64,000 nt of DNA from Schistocephalus solidus (Eukaryota > Platyhelminthes > Cestoda > Diphyllobothriidea > Diphyllobothriidae). The notes under the pieces were generated by a model that made no database searches, was not told the DNA's origin, and worked only from the letters and a program-made list of their open reading frames with translations. The number at the start of each line of letters is the position of its first letter. Positions within the stretch are counted from its first letter, which is position 1. Below, in pieces: positions 43,774-55,984 of this stretch. The stretch spans positions 81,662-145,661 of the forward strand of contig WEDG01006433.1 of NCBI GenBank assembly GCA_017591395.1, read 5' to 3'. Made by a program: the position numbers and the translations under genes.

Positions 43774-45510
43774 ATGGATGGGAATGGTGTTGAAGTCGTT
43801 GAAAATTGCGACAAAGCCGAGTACTTAGGTCGGTTTTTTACCTCGGTTTTCACTAGAGAACCGGGATTTAAGCTTGATCACGTCAACAGTGCTGTTATAG
43901 ACACCGGTCCAGTGCTTGAATATATAATCTTCCAGGAACCTCTCGTGGAAGTAGAACTGCGAAATCTGAAAGAAGCGAAGTCATCTGGTCCGGACGATAT
44001 ACCGGCCAGGTTCTTGAAAGAACTGGCCAGCGAACTGTCCAAACTACTAGCGCATATATTTAATTCGTCATTTGAATCAGGGAAACTGCCATCCGAATGG
44101 AAGGCAGCAAATATATACCCCATATACAAGAGTGGTGCTCGATCTTATGTCAACAATTATCGGCCTGTCAGCCTCACCTCCATTTGCTGTAAAATAATGG
44201 AATCAATAATCAAGAAGGTAACCATGAAGTTCCTTGAGGAAAACCAATTACTCTCAGATCTCCAGCATGGCTTCAGACAGAATTGCTCCTGTCTTTCTAG
44301 TTTATTACTCTCAACAGAGCAGTGGACTCGTGCACTGGACGAAAATGGTAGGGTTGACGTCATATAAACTGATTTCAAGAAGGCGTTTGACAGTGTCCCA
44401 CACAAACGTCTCATCTACAAATTATCTGAAATCGGCATGAGAGGAATGCTGCTGACATGGATCGCAAACTTTCTTACAGATAGATTGCAAACTGTGTGCT
44501 TCGATACCTCGAAGTCAACACCTACTCCGGTTCTAAGTGGTGTCCCCCAAGGCTCGGTATTAGGGCCGTTACTCTTCTTAGTGTACATAAACGACTGTGT
44601 TGACGACCTGGATTGCAGCGCCATCATGTTTGCAGAGGATGTTAAATTGTGGAGGGTCATCAGATCTGATTTCGATAGGCACGCACTTCAAGAGGATCTC
44701 AACCGTCTTAGCAGCTGGTCTGCTCGTTGGCTCTTAAATTTTAACGTTGAAAAGTGTGTGGTCCTAAGACTGCGAACAAGAAGGACCAGTGAGGAGGATG
44801 ATTCCTACCAATACATTCTCAATGGGTGGCCCCTTTCAATTGTTGAGGAACAGAAGGACCTCGGTGTTCTAATAAACTCCTCACTTAAACCATCTTCACA
44901 GTGTTTAAAGGCAGCTAAACGCGCTACACAGGTCTTCTTTGCGCTCAGACGTGGATTTGTGCAGATTGATAAGGAACTCTTCCGAAAAACCTACGGGGTA
45001 TTTGTTTGATCTCACTTGGAATATGCCATCCAGGCCTGGCGTCCGTGGTTTAAGAAGGATTATCTACAGCTGGAACGAGTGCAGGCGAGGGCTACGAAGA
45101 TGGTCAAGAATCTAAGTCATCTGCATTACGAAGCCAGACTGGTTGACCTTGATTTGTTTTCTCTAAATTACAGGCAACTACGCGGTGACCTCAACCAAAC
45201 CTACCGGATTGTCAGAGGCCGCGATTGTGCCCTAGAATTTGCTGACTTCTTCGAATTGGCTGGGACGGAACATCTGCGGGGTCATCCCCTTAAACTGCAG
45301 AGGAAGTTTGTCCACACGGAAGTCCGTCAGAACGCCTTTTCGCAGAGGGTCGTTGGAACATGTAACGGACTCCCTGACGAGGTGGTCCTTTCAGAAACTG
45401 TTAACACATTTAAATTCAAAGTAGATACTCATTTTCTGAGAAACTATTGTCAATATAATGAAGATAGTGTAAACAGTGGCAGGTTGCGCCTGGCCCACAC
45501 ATATCGATGA
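43774..45510 (+). pseudogene. LINE B2 reverse transcriptase and C-terminal region
   Basis: Intact through FKLDHVNSAVIDTGPVLEY, SSGPDDIPARFLKEL and LPSEWKAANIYPIYKSGA to GRVDVI, then TAA where B1 has AAC. The frame continues with [41 protein letters not shown] and [17 protein letters not shown] to the C-terminus at 45510. Confidence 0.8.
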
Positions 45511-45632
45511 CCCTACATTTTCATTTGTCAGATATATCACTGTAAACGTTTGTACTATTGACATTTTTGCATGTGAATAGGGAGCTCAAGGGCGAAAGCC
45601 TACTTCCCTCAATAAAGTGACTTAAAGTGACT

Positions 45633-45930
45633 ATCTTATTTAAGTTTTCTGCGCAGGCTCTGCACCAATAAAAACTGGCAACCACTCAGGGAACCAAACG
45701 TGTACAACTTCGTGAAGATCTGAAGTTATCAGGACCTTCGATATCTCCGAACGGCTGAGTCTTTCCTGAATATCCTTCATACCGTTTATAGTATTTTTCA
45801 AAAGCGTTTTTGAACAAGTATAAACATTTTTGCTCATATTGCATTAAATAATCGCCATACTCCAAAGCCAGTCGGAAATTTCGTTATACGCTCAAAGGAG
45901 AACATACTTTTACGCAGTGTTTTAACATTT
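45633..45930. other. Unique spacer with a minus-strand ORF (45640-45837)
   Basis: A 65-codon minus ORF starts at ATG 45837 (MSKNVYTCSKTLLKN) and ends PVFIGAEPAQKT-stop. It has no stops, no similarity to the LINEs around it and no family I recognise. It may be a host exon or chance. The right part is likely the 5' UTR of LINE C1. Confidence 0.3.
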
Positions 45931-47945
45931 ATGGACTCAAAACAATTGTCTGCTATCAACAGAACCAGTCACGGAACTTCCTTTAAAGGAAAGCCTGTTG
46001 AGCTGGCTTCAACATCCACGACTGGCACTCAATCTGTTTATACTTACAACCAAAAACCAGCAAAGCGCGCAAAAAGCGTAATGGCAGCCAAATCCGTTGG
46101 CTACGAGGACGAATCTTGCGTTGGATGTTCTTATATTTTACTAAGAGTTCAAAAACTTGAAAATGAGCTTGCAGACTTAAGGAAGCTCTTACAAGATAAC
46201 ATTACTCGACGAAATACGCTTAGCAATATTCCAGTTAAAAAGGCAGTGACTAAAGCACCAAAAGTATCAAAAACTACAACTTATTACAGCTCACAATGTT
46301 CGGACGCGATTACCCATAACGACCGGGTAACAAGAACACAGTCTCTGAATCCTACGGACGACGACGGCGAAATTGAAGTGCTTGTATACAAATGCACAAA
46401 GCCTTTTATCAAAACTTGATGAGTTAAAAATTTGCCTTGCCGAAGTATCTCCGGATGTGATAGCAGTAACCGAAACCTGGCTGTCGGGCAGTATTCGAGA
46501 TAGCGAAATAACATTGTCTGGATACCAAACATATCGGAGGGACAGAGAAGACGGACAGGGTGGTGGAATAATTATGTATGTGAAAGACGTGCTAATAGTG
46601 TCTGACAAGACGAGCAAGTTTGCATGAAGCACGGAAGCCATATGGTTGAATATCAAGGCTCTTGACTATCCATGTCTAGATGTCCTCATTGTCTATCGGC
46701 CACGTAGGATAGACCGAGTCGCGGATACCCACTTGTTGGAACAATTAGAAAATTTCTCCAGTCGACCTAATATCATGATTATGGGTGACTTCAACGCACC
46801 AGGAATTAACTGGAGCACTGTTCAATCATCATGCCCGAAATCGACTTTGATTATGTTTTTCTGCAAAAGACATTGAAGGCACTCCTCACACAACATGTCC
46901 CTTTCCCCACCAGAACACGTGAAGGACAAAGGGTTAACTGTCTTGACCTGGTTTTCACGAAAACATCAGGCAGCCTCCGCTCGGTCGTAGTGATCATGTG
47001 GTGCTTATGTGGGACTACTCCTTATTCTCCGTTGCGCCTGCTATAGAGGAAAAACGGCGTAACGTTTGGCGAGGAAACTTTCATCAGATGCGAGCAGATT
47101 TAACACACATCAACTGGACCTCAATGTTTTCGAGCACCGTGAACGAAGATTGGGAGTCCTTCCGAAATGTTCTTCTGCAACTTATGGACAACCACTGCCC
47201 ACTAACGAGTGTCCATCACAGCAAGCGTCCTGGGTGGCTAGACAGCAACTCAAAAAGGGAAATAAACAGGAAGCACAAGTTGTGGAGAAAATATTGCGAG
47301 TCTAATCAAGTCGCCTATTTTAATAAGTATAAAGCGCAGAGAAACAAAATGAGAAGCCTTATTCTTAAAACGCGAAGAGAATTTGAGAAGACTTTGCTGC
47401 AAAAGGCAACGCAGAATCCGAAGTTAGTCTACAGTTACCTCCGTAGATGTACAAGGAATAAACATCAAATACCGCTGATTAAGACTGCCACGGGCGTCGA
47501 AATGTCTGAAAACAGGGAAAAAGCCGAGTACTTTTCACAGTTCTACCGCTTAGTCTTCACTAACGAGGCAAGGTTCCTTCGTCCCTCAGTGGATAACCCG
47601 CCGACTGCAAGCATTAGCCACATAGTATTCTCAGAATTTCTGATTCAAAAGGAATTAAAAGAACTAAAAGAGTCGAAATCCCCAGGACCAGACGAGATTC
47701 CACCCAAGCTTCTGAAAGAACTCGCCAATGAACTTTCCGCACCTCTGTCAGTGCTCTTTCAAAAGTCATTTGACTCCGGAACACTTCCTTTCGATTGGAA
47801 GCTTGCACATATAACTCCCTTGTACAAAAGCGGTAGCCAGGCGTCAGTGACAAACTACAGGCCCATAAGCTTGACATGCATCCTTGGCAAGATTATGTAA
47901 AGGATCATCAAGAGCGAATTGGTGAAATTCCTACAGACTCATAAT
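45870..47945 (+). mobile_element. LINE family C, copy C1 (3' part cut by LINE A4)
   Basis: ORF1 from ATG 45931: KPAKRAKSVMAAKSVG, YEDESCVGCSYILL, coiled coil VQKLENELADLRKLLQ. Sequence then jumps directly to the endonuclease start (YTNAQSLLSKLDELK at about 46385), so the C-terminal half of ORF1 is deleted. Endonuclease: TETWLSGSIRDSE, YQTYRRDREDGQGGGI, VLIVYRPRR, IMGDFNAPGINW, NCLDLVFTKTSG. RT start: SKSPGPDEIPPKLLKEL, PFDWKLAHITPLYKSGS, SLTCILGKIM-TAA. It breaks off at 47945 where LINE A4 is inserted. Frameshifts and a TGA at 46625 break it. Confidence 0.8.
46998..47900 (+). pseudogene. LINE C1 endonuclease end, linker and RT N-terminus
   Basis: 300 codons starting inside the D-H-V-V-L-M-W-D-Y motif of the endonuclease, then the basic linker (KRPGWLDSNSKREINRKHKL), then RT block 1-2 (LKESKSPGPDEIPPKLLKEL, ITPLYKSGSQASVTNYRPIS). 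TAA at 47898-47900 replaces a Glu codon present in C2 (GAA to TAA). Confidence 0.75.
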
Positions 47946-48295
47946 TTGTTATTTTATTTTATTTATTTATTGCCAGTCTACAGGCAAGGTCAAAATATAA
48001 ATATATATAAATATATACAGAAGAGGGTCAAGCTGACAGTGAAAAAAACTACTGATCGCTGTTTCATGTGTTTTCAGGAGAAAAAACTGCATCTTATTGA
48101 GTAATTAAAATTCAGGACAGGGACGCGTTAAAAGGTGCCCAGTGAAGAACTTCTCCATTCAGTTTTACGGCTCCGGTATTCTGCACCAGCGGGTATGTCG
48201 GCGAGCGGCTGTTCGCTGTCGACTGAGAAATAAGCTGAATGAGGTCTGCAGAGCCAGTAATTTTTCCCCTCAGCATGAAAAAACCAGCACAGGAT

Positions 48296-49027
48296 TCAGA
48301 GTCCGTGAACGCCATCAGAACCGAAGAGAGCTTCAACAGAGTCAGCACCCAAAAGTTGTGGAAGGTGTCCTGAATGTAGAAAACTAGTGACAGTTCGCGT
48401 AAACAAGGGATAGCTTTGCTGAATTTTGATACTTCTAGGTAACTTATTCCAGATTGCTATAGCGTTTACCGAAAAAAACTGTCGGTATCTAACTGTGCGT
48501 ACCAAAGGAAGAAATAAAAATACATCTCGATGACTGGTGCGCCGAGAGTGGTCGAGGTGCCTCAGAGATGTAAGGGGGTTAAATGTACGACTGTTTAGTA
48601 GTTTAAACAGTAAAAATAGTCCCTTCTGTAATCTACGAAGCCATAGCGGGTCAAGGCTTGTAAGCTCACAGCGTTGTTGGTAGGACAGGTTTCGGTGATC
48701 TGAATAGAAAACTATTTTTGTAAAGAAGTGCTGGACTGATTCTATCTTCTTCCGTTCACTCACGTGCAGAAGGCTAAGAAGAAACGAGCAGTATTCTAGA
48801 CTAGGCCTGAGATACATTTTATAGAAGCTGATTCTAATTTTGACGGTTTTAAAATTTCTGAGAATAAACCCAGTTGTTTGGCGTGCTTTCGAGACAATCA
48901 GGGCGCAGTGCTCTGACAGATTAAGACTACTAGAGTATGATATGCCCAGATCCTTTATAACTCCGCGCACGTTTAGATCGTGACCATCTATGCTTAGGTG
49001 GGGCTGATGGTTGTCGCCAATAACCAT
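48296..49027 (-). pseudogene. LINE A4 RT C-terminal region
   Basis: 243 open codons: [80 protein letters not shown] to GSDGVHGL. Nearly the same as A3. The catalytic YADD lies upstream in another frame near 49171. Confidence 0.75.
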
Positions 49028-49400
49028 AACGGAGCACTTTTGTCAAGAAAGTGAGAGGTGCCATGTGCGACACCACTGAGCGAAGGCCTGAAGATCCGTT
49101 TTTTAAGGGCTCAAGCACGATGTTGCGATCAATCGGTTTATATCGATAGGCAACTTTTAAATCGTCAGCGTACATAAAGGGCCTACCATACTGAAAACAA
49201 TCAGGAACATCATTGACAAAGAGGCAAAATAGAAGCGGGCCGAGCACGCTGCCCTGAATAACTCCGCTCCTCACATGCGTGGGGTTGGAGATAACATCAG
49301 TCATTTTAACCCGTTGTGCGCGAGCATTCAAATAGGAAAATATTAAGTTCAGAAGCTTGTTACCTATGCCGAAGTAGGCACGTTTCAGCAGTAGGAGATC

Positions 49401-49853
49401 ATGGTCATGGAGTATGGCATACAGGCGTGGAGGCCATGGCTAGCAAAGGACACAGCATGTGTGGAGAAAGTGCAGCGTCGGGCAACAAAGCTAGTAAGAG
49501 GTCTAAAAAACCACACTTACATAGATAGACTGGCATGCATAAATTTATTCCCTCTGCATTACAGGCAACAAAGAGGGGATCTTATCCTAGTTTACAAGAT
49601 AATAAACGGTCTTGAGAAAGGATTACGCTTTGAAGACATGTTTCAGTGGCACCTCTCGCCTTATCGCCGTGGGCACACAATGAAGCTGCGCACGAAAATG
49701 TCCAAGCTAAACCTCCGCTCTGAATTCTTCACGCAACGTGTCATACAACAGTGGAACAACCTTCCACAGTCAGTCGTGGAGGCAACTTCCCTTCAAATGT
49801 ACAAACAACGCTTGGATAGTTACATGCGTACCCTCTCCTCTCTCCAAGCCTGA
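49401..49853 (+). pseudogene. LINE E C-terminal RT fragment
   Basis: 150 open codons of the region after the RT catalytic core (thumb/C-terminal part). The first codons come from A4 target sequence. The LERVQRRATK-like, LHYRQQRGDL and WNNLP motifs are shared with families B, C and G. No catalytic residues, so not functional alone. Confidence 0.75.
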
Positions 49854-49999
49854 ACTCTAAAAACCAGACATATATTGTAAAAAAACAATGCTACTCACTC
49901 TTTGCCAATACTATGTTAGTAGTGGTAAATTTACACGTGCTAAATAGGGTTTTCAAAGGCATTGCCTATTATCCTCACCATATAAACTGAAACTGAAAC
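49408..49999 (+). mobile_element. LINE family E 3' end nested in A4
   Basis: A 592-base 5'-truncated insertion. It encodes EYGIQAWRPWLAKDTACVEK, FPLHYRQQRGDLILVYKII and FFTQRVIQQWNNLPQSVVEA to SSLQA-TGA at 49853. It then has the two-tier hairpin (AGGGTT..GGC ATT GCC..ATCCT) at about 49945-49976 and an (AAACTG)n tail. TGGTCA at 49402-49407 and 50000-50005 is a clean target-site duplication. Confidence 0.85.
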
Positions 50000-52008
50000 T
50001 GGTCAACACGATCAAAGCCTTAGTGAAATCGAAGTAAACGGTATAAATTGCAAAACCGCTGTCTCTAGATTGTCGCACATGATCGAAGAAAGAAAGCTGG
50101 CAAGTGTCACAAGACCTTTTTTTGAGAAAACCATGCTGAGCCGCATTAAGTGGCTAATTTTCTCTTAGATGACACATCATTTTGTCTTTGATCAAGATCT
50201 CGAAGATCTTCGAGACTGCTGGTAGTGTATTTATTGGCCTAAAGTCGTCAAATGACGAAGGTCAGCCGTGTTTGGGAATAGGCAAGATGTGCGATTCCTT
50301 CCATAAAATAGGGAAAGTTTCACTTTCGAGAGCAAGATTAAATATCTTATGCAGAAGGGACGGAAAAATTTCGTTTGCATCCACCTTTAAAACGCTGACC
50401 GGGACGCCATCTGGTCCTGGACTGTATGATTGACGAAAACGCCGAATGGCTACGGTTACGTCCCAGAGGGTAAAAGTTATGGTTTCGAGGACGTTACCTG
50501 TCCAAACCCGGATGTTAGGAAAGGGGGCGAGAGTATGTTCACTAAACGTTCTAGACAAGAAAGCATTGAAGCTATCAGCTGTCAACTTAGCGTCAGCTAT
50601 TGGGTTTCCTAAGGCGTCTCGAAGTACGGGGTGCTGCGTTTTTCTCTATGCTTTTACTGTGCGCGAAAAGAGCTTCGCAACATTTAACTAAGAATTTTCG
50701 GCAAATTCAACCTCATCGGCTTGTCGTTTTTCGTCAGACAGCCTTTTAGCCTCTTTAAAGATTTGCTGGATCAAGGGCAGGACGGAGGTGCCGTTTTGTA
50801 GAGGAAAAGGACGGGAGAGTCTACGCAGTCTACGGCGGAATGATAAAGGGAGGTAGACTTCATCCTTGACATTAATTATTTTCTTACGGGGAATAAAACG
50901 AGAAATGAGTGGACAAAGAACTTTGTAAAAAGTATCAGTACAAACATTCACATCCGAACATACAAAGAAGTTAGTCCAGTCGTGGGAATTTAGGTGTGTT
51001 AGCAATTCCCTCATATTTGCTGATATGAAATCACGGAAAAAGCTATATTTTTTGGAAAACGTTTCGGCAGCCTCTAGTTCTAGTGTAGAAAGAACTATAG
51101 TGTTATCAGAATTCCCAAGTGGATCTGAAGGTGACACTGACGATGGCTGACAACCTCTACAAAATAAGATCAAGTATGTTTGATCCTCGGGTGGGAAAAT
51201 CAACTACCTGGTCCCACATGCCTATATCTATGGCCTCAAGTAGGTCTTCGAAGTTTGCAGGACCGGAAGTTGGAAACCAGTGAACTTCAGGAAGATTGAA
51301 GTCACCTGCAATCAAGCAGTACTTCAGATTTAAGTCAGCTGCAGCGTGAAATGCCAGCGAGAGACAAAGATCGTAATCCTCGCTGGCATTGGATGGGCGA
51401 TAGACACTACCACCGAGTAAAGAGTAGTTATCTTTTAGATCAACTCGGAGCCAACAGCTCTCCTCTACCGCGGTAAATTGGCGATAGTCCAATGGATAAA
51501 AAGTGTAAGTGGTTGCCTAACATAGATACAGCTTCCTCCGCCACGGCCCTCGTGTCGATCATTCAGAATGTAAGCGTAGCCTAGAATAGAGAGTTCCGAG
51601 TCGGATACACAGGGTGTTGCCCATGTCTCTGTAACTATTACAATGTCGGGGCGGTGGATGAAAACCAGAGTCTGGAGCAAAGGCATCTTATTAAGCAGAG
51701 ATCTGGCATTGAGGACGATTAGTTTAAGCGGGCACGTTTTTGGTTTCTGAAACGGGACAGTTAGGCTGTCAGGGTGACTGCCTTCGGCCAGAGAAATGCT
51801 CTTTTCACTTGAACTATCTGTCCATCCCTTAATTTGAGATTTTCCTCACCATTGGTATTTCGTGTTTTCAGTTCTTTTATTAGCTGTAGCATTTTCATTC
51901 GCTCTTTCAACCCATATTCCGGTTGAAAAAACACTTCAGAATGCGGACCACGCAGGGTTGATTTTCTCTGTAGCAGGAGCTGTGCCTGCACTTCGTTTTC
52001 CAAGATTC

Positions 52009-52769
52009 AATTCAATTCAATTCAATTTATTGAGGGGAAAATAGGCATGGGCCTTTGAGTACCCTATTTGTAACGTTAAATTAAGTGCGGTATACAGAGA
52101 AACCGTGTGGGTTGCAAAGGTACAAAAGGCGGTCATAAAATTTGACAAGTGGTGCACGACTCTCGAGGGTTAAGATAAATGCCTCATCGCTCAGGCTCGT
52201 TGCGGAACATAAAACTGTCAAGGTTCCTTTTAAAGCTTTCCAGCGATGGTGACATCACAACGTCTTCAGGGAGGGCATTCCATGGTTTAACCACTCTGAC
52301 AGAGAAGGAGAACTTGCGGACATCCAGTCTCGCCTGCTGGACACGCAGTTTCAATGGGTGACCTCGGAGATGGGTCGTGGTGGCAAATTCAAAGAAGTCC
52401 GAGAATTCCAGGCAACAATCCAATCCATTCACAATGCGGAATGTCTGCAGGAGATCACCACGCATTTGCCTTTAACTCAAAGGCAACAGATTAAGATTCA
52501 TTAGACGGGTTGGATATGGCAAGGAGCTTTGACTTCTTACCATTTTGGTGGCTTTCCTCTGTACTCTTTCGAGGCAGTTCTGATCTTGAACTGTCCAGGG
52601 TTTCCAGGCGTGCATAGCATATTCCAAATGTGGCCTTATGAATGTTCCAAAGGTCTTAGCAAAAAGATCTTCATCGAAATCCAAAAAGGCTCGTCTGATG
52701 GCATGCAACACTGAAATTGCCCTCTTCGCCACTTTCGAGCAGTGAGACGATGGTTTTAAGGTGGTGGTC
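52009..52769 (-). mobile_element. LINE family C 3' end (C3) nested in A4
   Basis: The minus strand runs from TKTTTLKPSS-type sequence through IRRAFLDFDEDLFAKTFGTF, HLEYAMHAWKPWTVQDQN and LRGHPLKLRVQQARLDVRKF, to the 3' hairpin and (AATTG)n tail at about 52009-52033. A4 resumes on both sides, but about 20 target bases present in A2 are missing, so the insertion came with a small target deletion rather than a duplication. Confidence 0.8.
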
Positions 52770-54973
52770 TTGGTCGAGGATTTGAATCAGGTGTAGACAG
52801 AACCTTCCCTATTCTATATGCCTTGAGAATATGAATGGACTCGCCGTCCGTCAGCAGCGTTTTTGCCTACAATTTAAGGAGTTCCAGGTCATGTTTAACT
52901 CGCTCCTTTGGAATAATTGAAGCTGACTCCGGAACACCTTTAATGACTACATTCTGTTTTCGACTCCATCGGGGGCCCGTTTGTAACTCAGATCTTTCAG
53001 CTGAGTGAGTACTGGTAACCAGTTCACTTTGCCTGATAGGTCCAGATTAACCGGGTGTTGGGCAGGCTGGAGCCAAGTCTCTGCACGACTTGTTCTTCTT
53101 AGACCTTTTATTCTTTGGCTTTACAAACTCGCCAACCTCTTCAACATCGCATGTTGGTGCAACGTCTACCAGTGATGTAGCGATGGGCGGTAAAGCCAGA
53201 TTAGTGTGTAACTGAATCTTGGACTCATCCCTTAATTTCAGACTCTTTACTTATCATAGACCAGTACGATCTCTACCGTCAAGACCGCACTAGCAAGCGT
53301 GGTCGTGGTTGTCTTCTCACTATTAAAGCTTCATTTAAGCACTTCCCATTTGATATAGACGTCACGTCATTTTCTGGTAATTACTGCTTCGAATCCATTA
53401 TCCTGTCACCCTGGCAAAAGGCTATTCTCGGATGTTTTTACTTCCCGCCTAATTAATCATCCGATGATGATGTGAAACTTTGTGAAATTTTTAAATTGGT
53501 TTCGGAGTCCAATTTTAACATTAAAATAATCGCTGGGGATTTTAATTTTCCAGAAATTGACTGGATTTCAAACTTTTGTCCACCCAGATTTCAGCCTTTC
53601 CTAGATACCATTAATTTCTCTAATTGGTCACAGCTTGTCCGTTCTTTAACGAGAGACAAGCATATTTTAGATCTGATTTTCACAAATAACATTGCTCCCC
53701 TCTTCGTTGATTTTAAACAGGGCCTCTTCCAAAGTGACCATACATTAATTCACTGTTGCTTACCAATTGTCTCATCGAAAAAGGCTAGCGCCGTTCGTAC
53801 CTATCATAATTTTGACCTCGCAGATATGAGCTTAATTAACAACTTTTTGGACTCATTGGATTGGCAGCATCTCTCCTCCATGAACGATGCAGCAAGTCTT
53901 TCGGACTTAATGTCAGTCGTTTCAAATAACATCCTGGAATTTGTGCCAATCAAAATTGTCAAGCCCTACACTTCGGAATCCACCGTCCCCCACTTGCTTT
54001 TGCCAAGACTAAAGAAATTGAGGAAGCAATTAAAAGATCAATATACTAGTTCGTTATCTGTACATCTAAGGATTGCAGATATTTTTTAATTAACCTCTAA
54101 GATTCGGTTTGCACGGGACAGACAGAGGGAATCATGCGCACTCAGTGAGCCAAACTCTGCAAAATCTGTTGCTCAACTGTTCCGCCGTCGATCCTGCTCT
54201 AAACGAGGTTATGAAATACCTCCATTACTTAGTGAAACTACGAAATTCGTTCTCGAAGACTCTGAGAAGGCAGAATTGTTTAGTGCACTCTTTGCAAATC
54301 ATCTTACGATGGAATCTGAACTGGTTTCGACGTTTCAGGCATCCTCATTTAATGTTATCAGTACCATTGATTTCTCCATAGAACTAATTCGTAAGCAAAT
54401 AATGCGTCTGAAAAACTCGCACTCTTCGGGGACTGATGGTATTCCAAACTCAGTTATTAAGAGAGTGCAAAGCTTTCCCCGATTGCTTAGCCATGTATTC
54501 TAAGTTTATCTTTTAAACGGATTCTTTTCTGACTCATGGAAGACATCTATTATTCTTCCTGTCTTCATGTCGGGATCTTGCTCGGACGTAAATAATTATC
54601 GAGGCCTTCACAAAACCCCGGGTCTAGCAAAACGTCTTGAAAAATTTTTTTAAATCAAATTCTCGACTTTTGCTTCGAAAATAAGCTCTTAAGCGACTCG
54701 CAATATGGTTTTCTACCTGGGAGATCATGCGAAGTGTGTCATTTATCTTTTCTGAACCTCGTCACTTCCCTTTGTAATGAGCAGCAGTCAGTGGTTGTGA
54801 TCTACTTTGACCTGAGCAAAGCCTTTGACAAGGTACCGCACAGACGTCTTCTGGTGAAACTGGAAGCCCTCGCGTCCGGCCTCCTCTCCTTGACTTCATT
54901 GGTTCCTTATTGTCTGACCGCAGCCAGAAGGCCGTAGTAGGTAATAGCAACTCGACGCCTCAACCGATCACGA

Positions 54974-55693
54974 GTGGCGTTTCAAGGTACGGTTCTAGGT
55001 CCCCTTCTCTTTATTCTGTACATAAACGAAATTTCAGCTTTACTCACAAATTCACAAAATTTCGTTTACGCTGACGATCTCAAGTGCATTTATTCATTTT
55101 CTAAAGACACTGCTCATAGTTGCGTGGATAAAATCAACACTGATCTTCTTATGCTCACACGTTGGAGCTGTACTTGGCAGATGGCGTTTTCTTCATCCAA
55201 GAGTATTTCTATATGTTTTGGCCCCGCTAAGCTTCCTGGACCCCTCGTATTTCAAAACAGTACACTTTTAGAACGATCAAGCATAAAAGACTTAGGTCTA
55301 AGTTACACGAACAAGCTAGCATTATCGCCTCATGCAGATCGAATTTCTGAAAAGGCTCCACAGATATGTGGTTTTATATCGCATAATTTCTTCCTTCCGG
55401 AAATAAATTTAGACCTGTACCGCATGTTTGTTCTTCCTATTCTAGAATACTGCTGTCCCCTCTTTGGGCTGATGAACGCCTCTGACCGCAGTAAGATTGA
55501 AAAAGTTCAGAGGGTTTTAACTCAAGGACTATTTTCTCTCCCTGGATCCAGTATCTCTTATACGGATAGATGCCAGTTAGCAGACATTAAATTTATGTGG
55601 GTTAGAAGGCACGAAGCCGGTCTCTGCTTCCTGTTTCGCGTTAACTCTAGTCCAAATCTCCCACAAATTAACGCTCTCACTCCGATGGATTGA
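54974..55693 (+). pseudogene. LINE F1 RT core and C-terminal segment
   Basis: 239 codons from the GTVLGPLLFILYINEISALL block through YADD and SSKSISICFGPAKL to VLPILEYCCPLFGLMNASDR. The catalytic pair of Asp residues is present. The palm N-terminus lies in other frames upstream, so this copy is broken. Confidence 0.75.
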
Positions 55694-55984
55694 CCTATGC
55701 CACTCGTAATTCCTCCATGATCATTTCACCACCCCTTAGCTTCACAACTAACCGGGCTCAGTTTTTTGCCTCCAAATATGCTTTCATCTGGAATAATCTT
55801 CCACTGCAAATTAGGTTGTCGTCCACATTAGCTATTTTCAAAACAAAGTTACGCAAACATTTAACTTCGGAAGATATAAAGTCCTTATTGTCTGTTTCCT
55901 TCCCTAACTCGCAACTTTGGATTTCGAAAAGGGTCCTCCTGGTATTTGAGGCAGCTCCCTTGATATTATATTAGTCTCTTATTA

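Larger units (their letters stand above)
40640..45632 (+). mobile_element. LINE family B, copy B2 (near full length)
   Basis: Almost identical to B1 along 5 kb, same strand, starting about 480 bases after B1 ends. ORF1 N-part 41028-41744, ORF1 C-part 42110-42532, endonuclease 42548-43477, RT 43774-45510, hairpin and tail to 45632. Its own defects include GYFN for GDFN in the endonuclease (D to Y at about 43058), a 1-nt deletion at about 43422, TAA at about 44365-44367, and a TGA at about 43576. It shares FAED (44629-44640) and the TGA at 45007-45009 with B1. Confidence 0.85.
47946..53205 (-). mobile_element. LINE family A, copy A4 (long, carrying two nested insertions)
   Basis: The minus strand from about 53205 (ORF1) to a TAAATAAAATAAAAT tail at 47946. 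ORF1 C-part 51761-52003 (SEVFFQPEYGLKERMKMLQL), endonuclease about 51157-51690 (LVFIHRPDIVIVTETWATP, LIAGDFNLPEVHWF), linker 50688-51203, RT 50585 to 48296. Nested elements E (49408-49999) and C3 (52009-52769) interrupt it. Its 3' tail sits in LINE C1. On the other side LINE F1 begins. Confidence 0.8.

Noticed and set aside
34705..45632. Segmental tandem duplication explaining B1 and B2
   Set aside because: The left and right flanks of the two copies differ and identity stops at the element ends, so two insertions fit better. An assembly artefact is not excluded.
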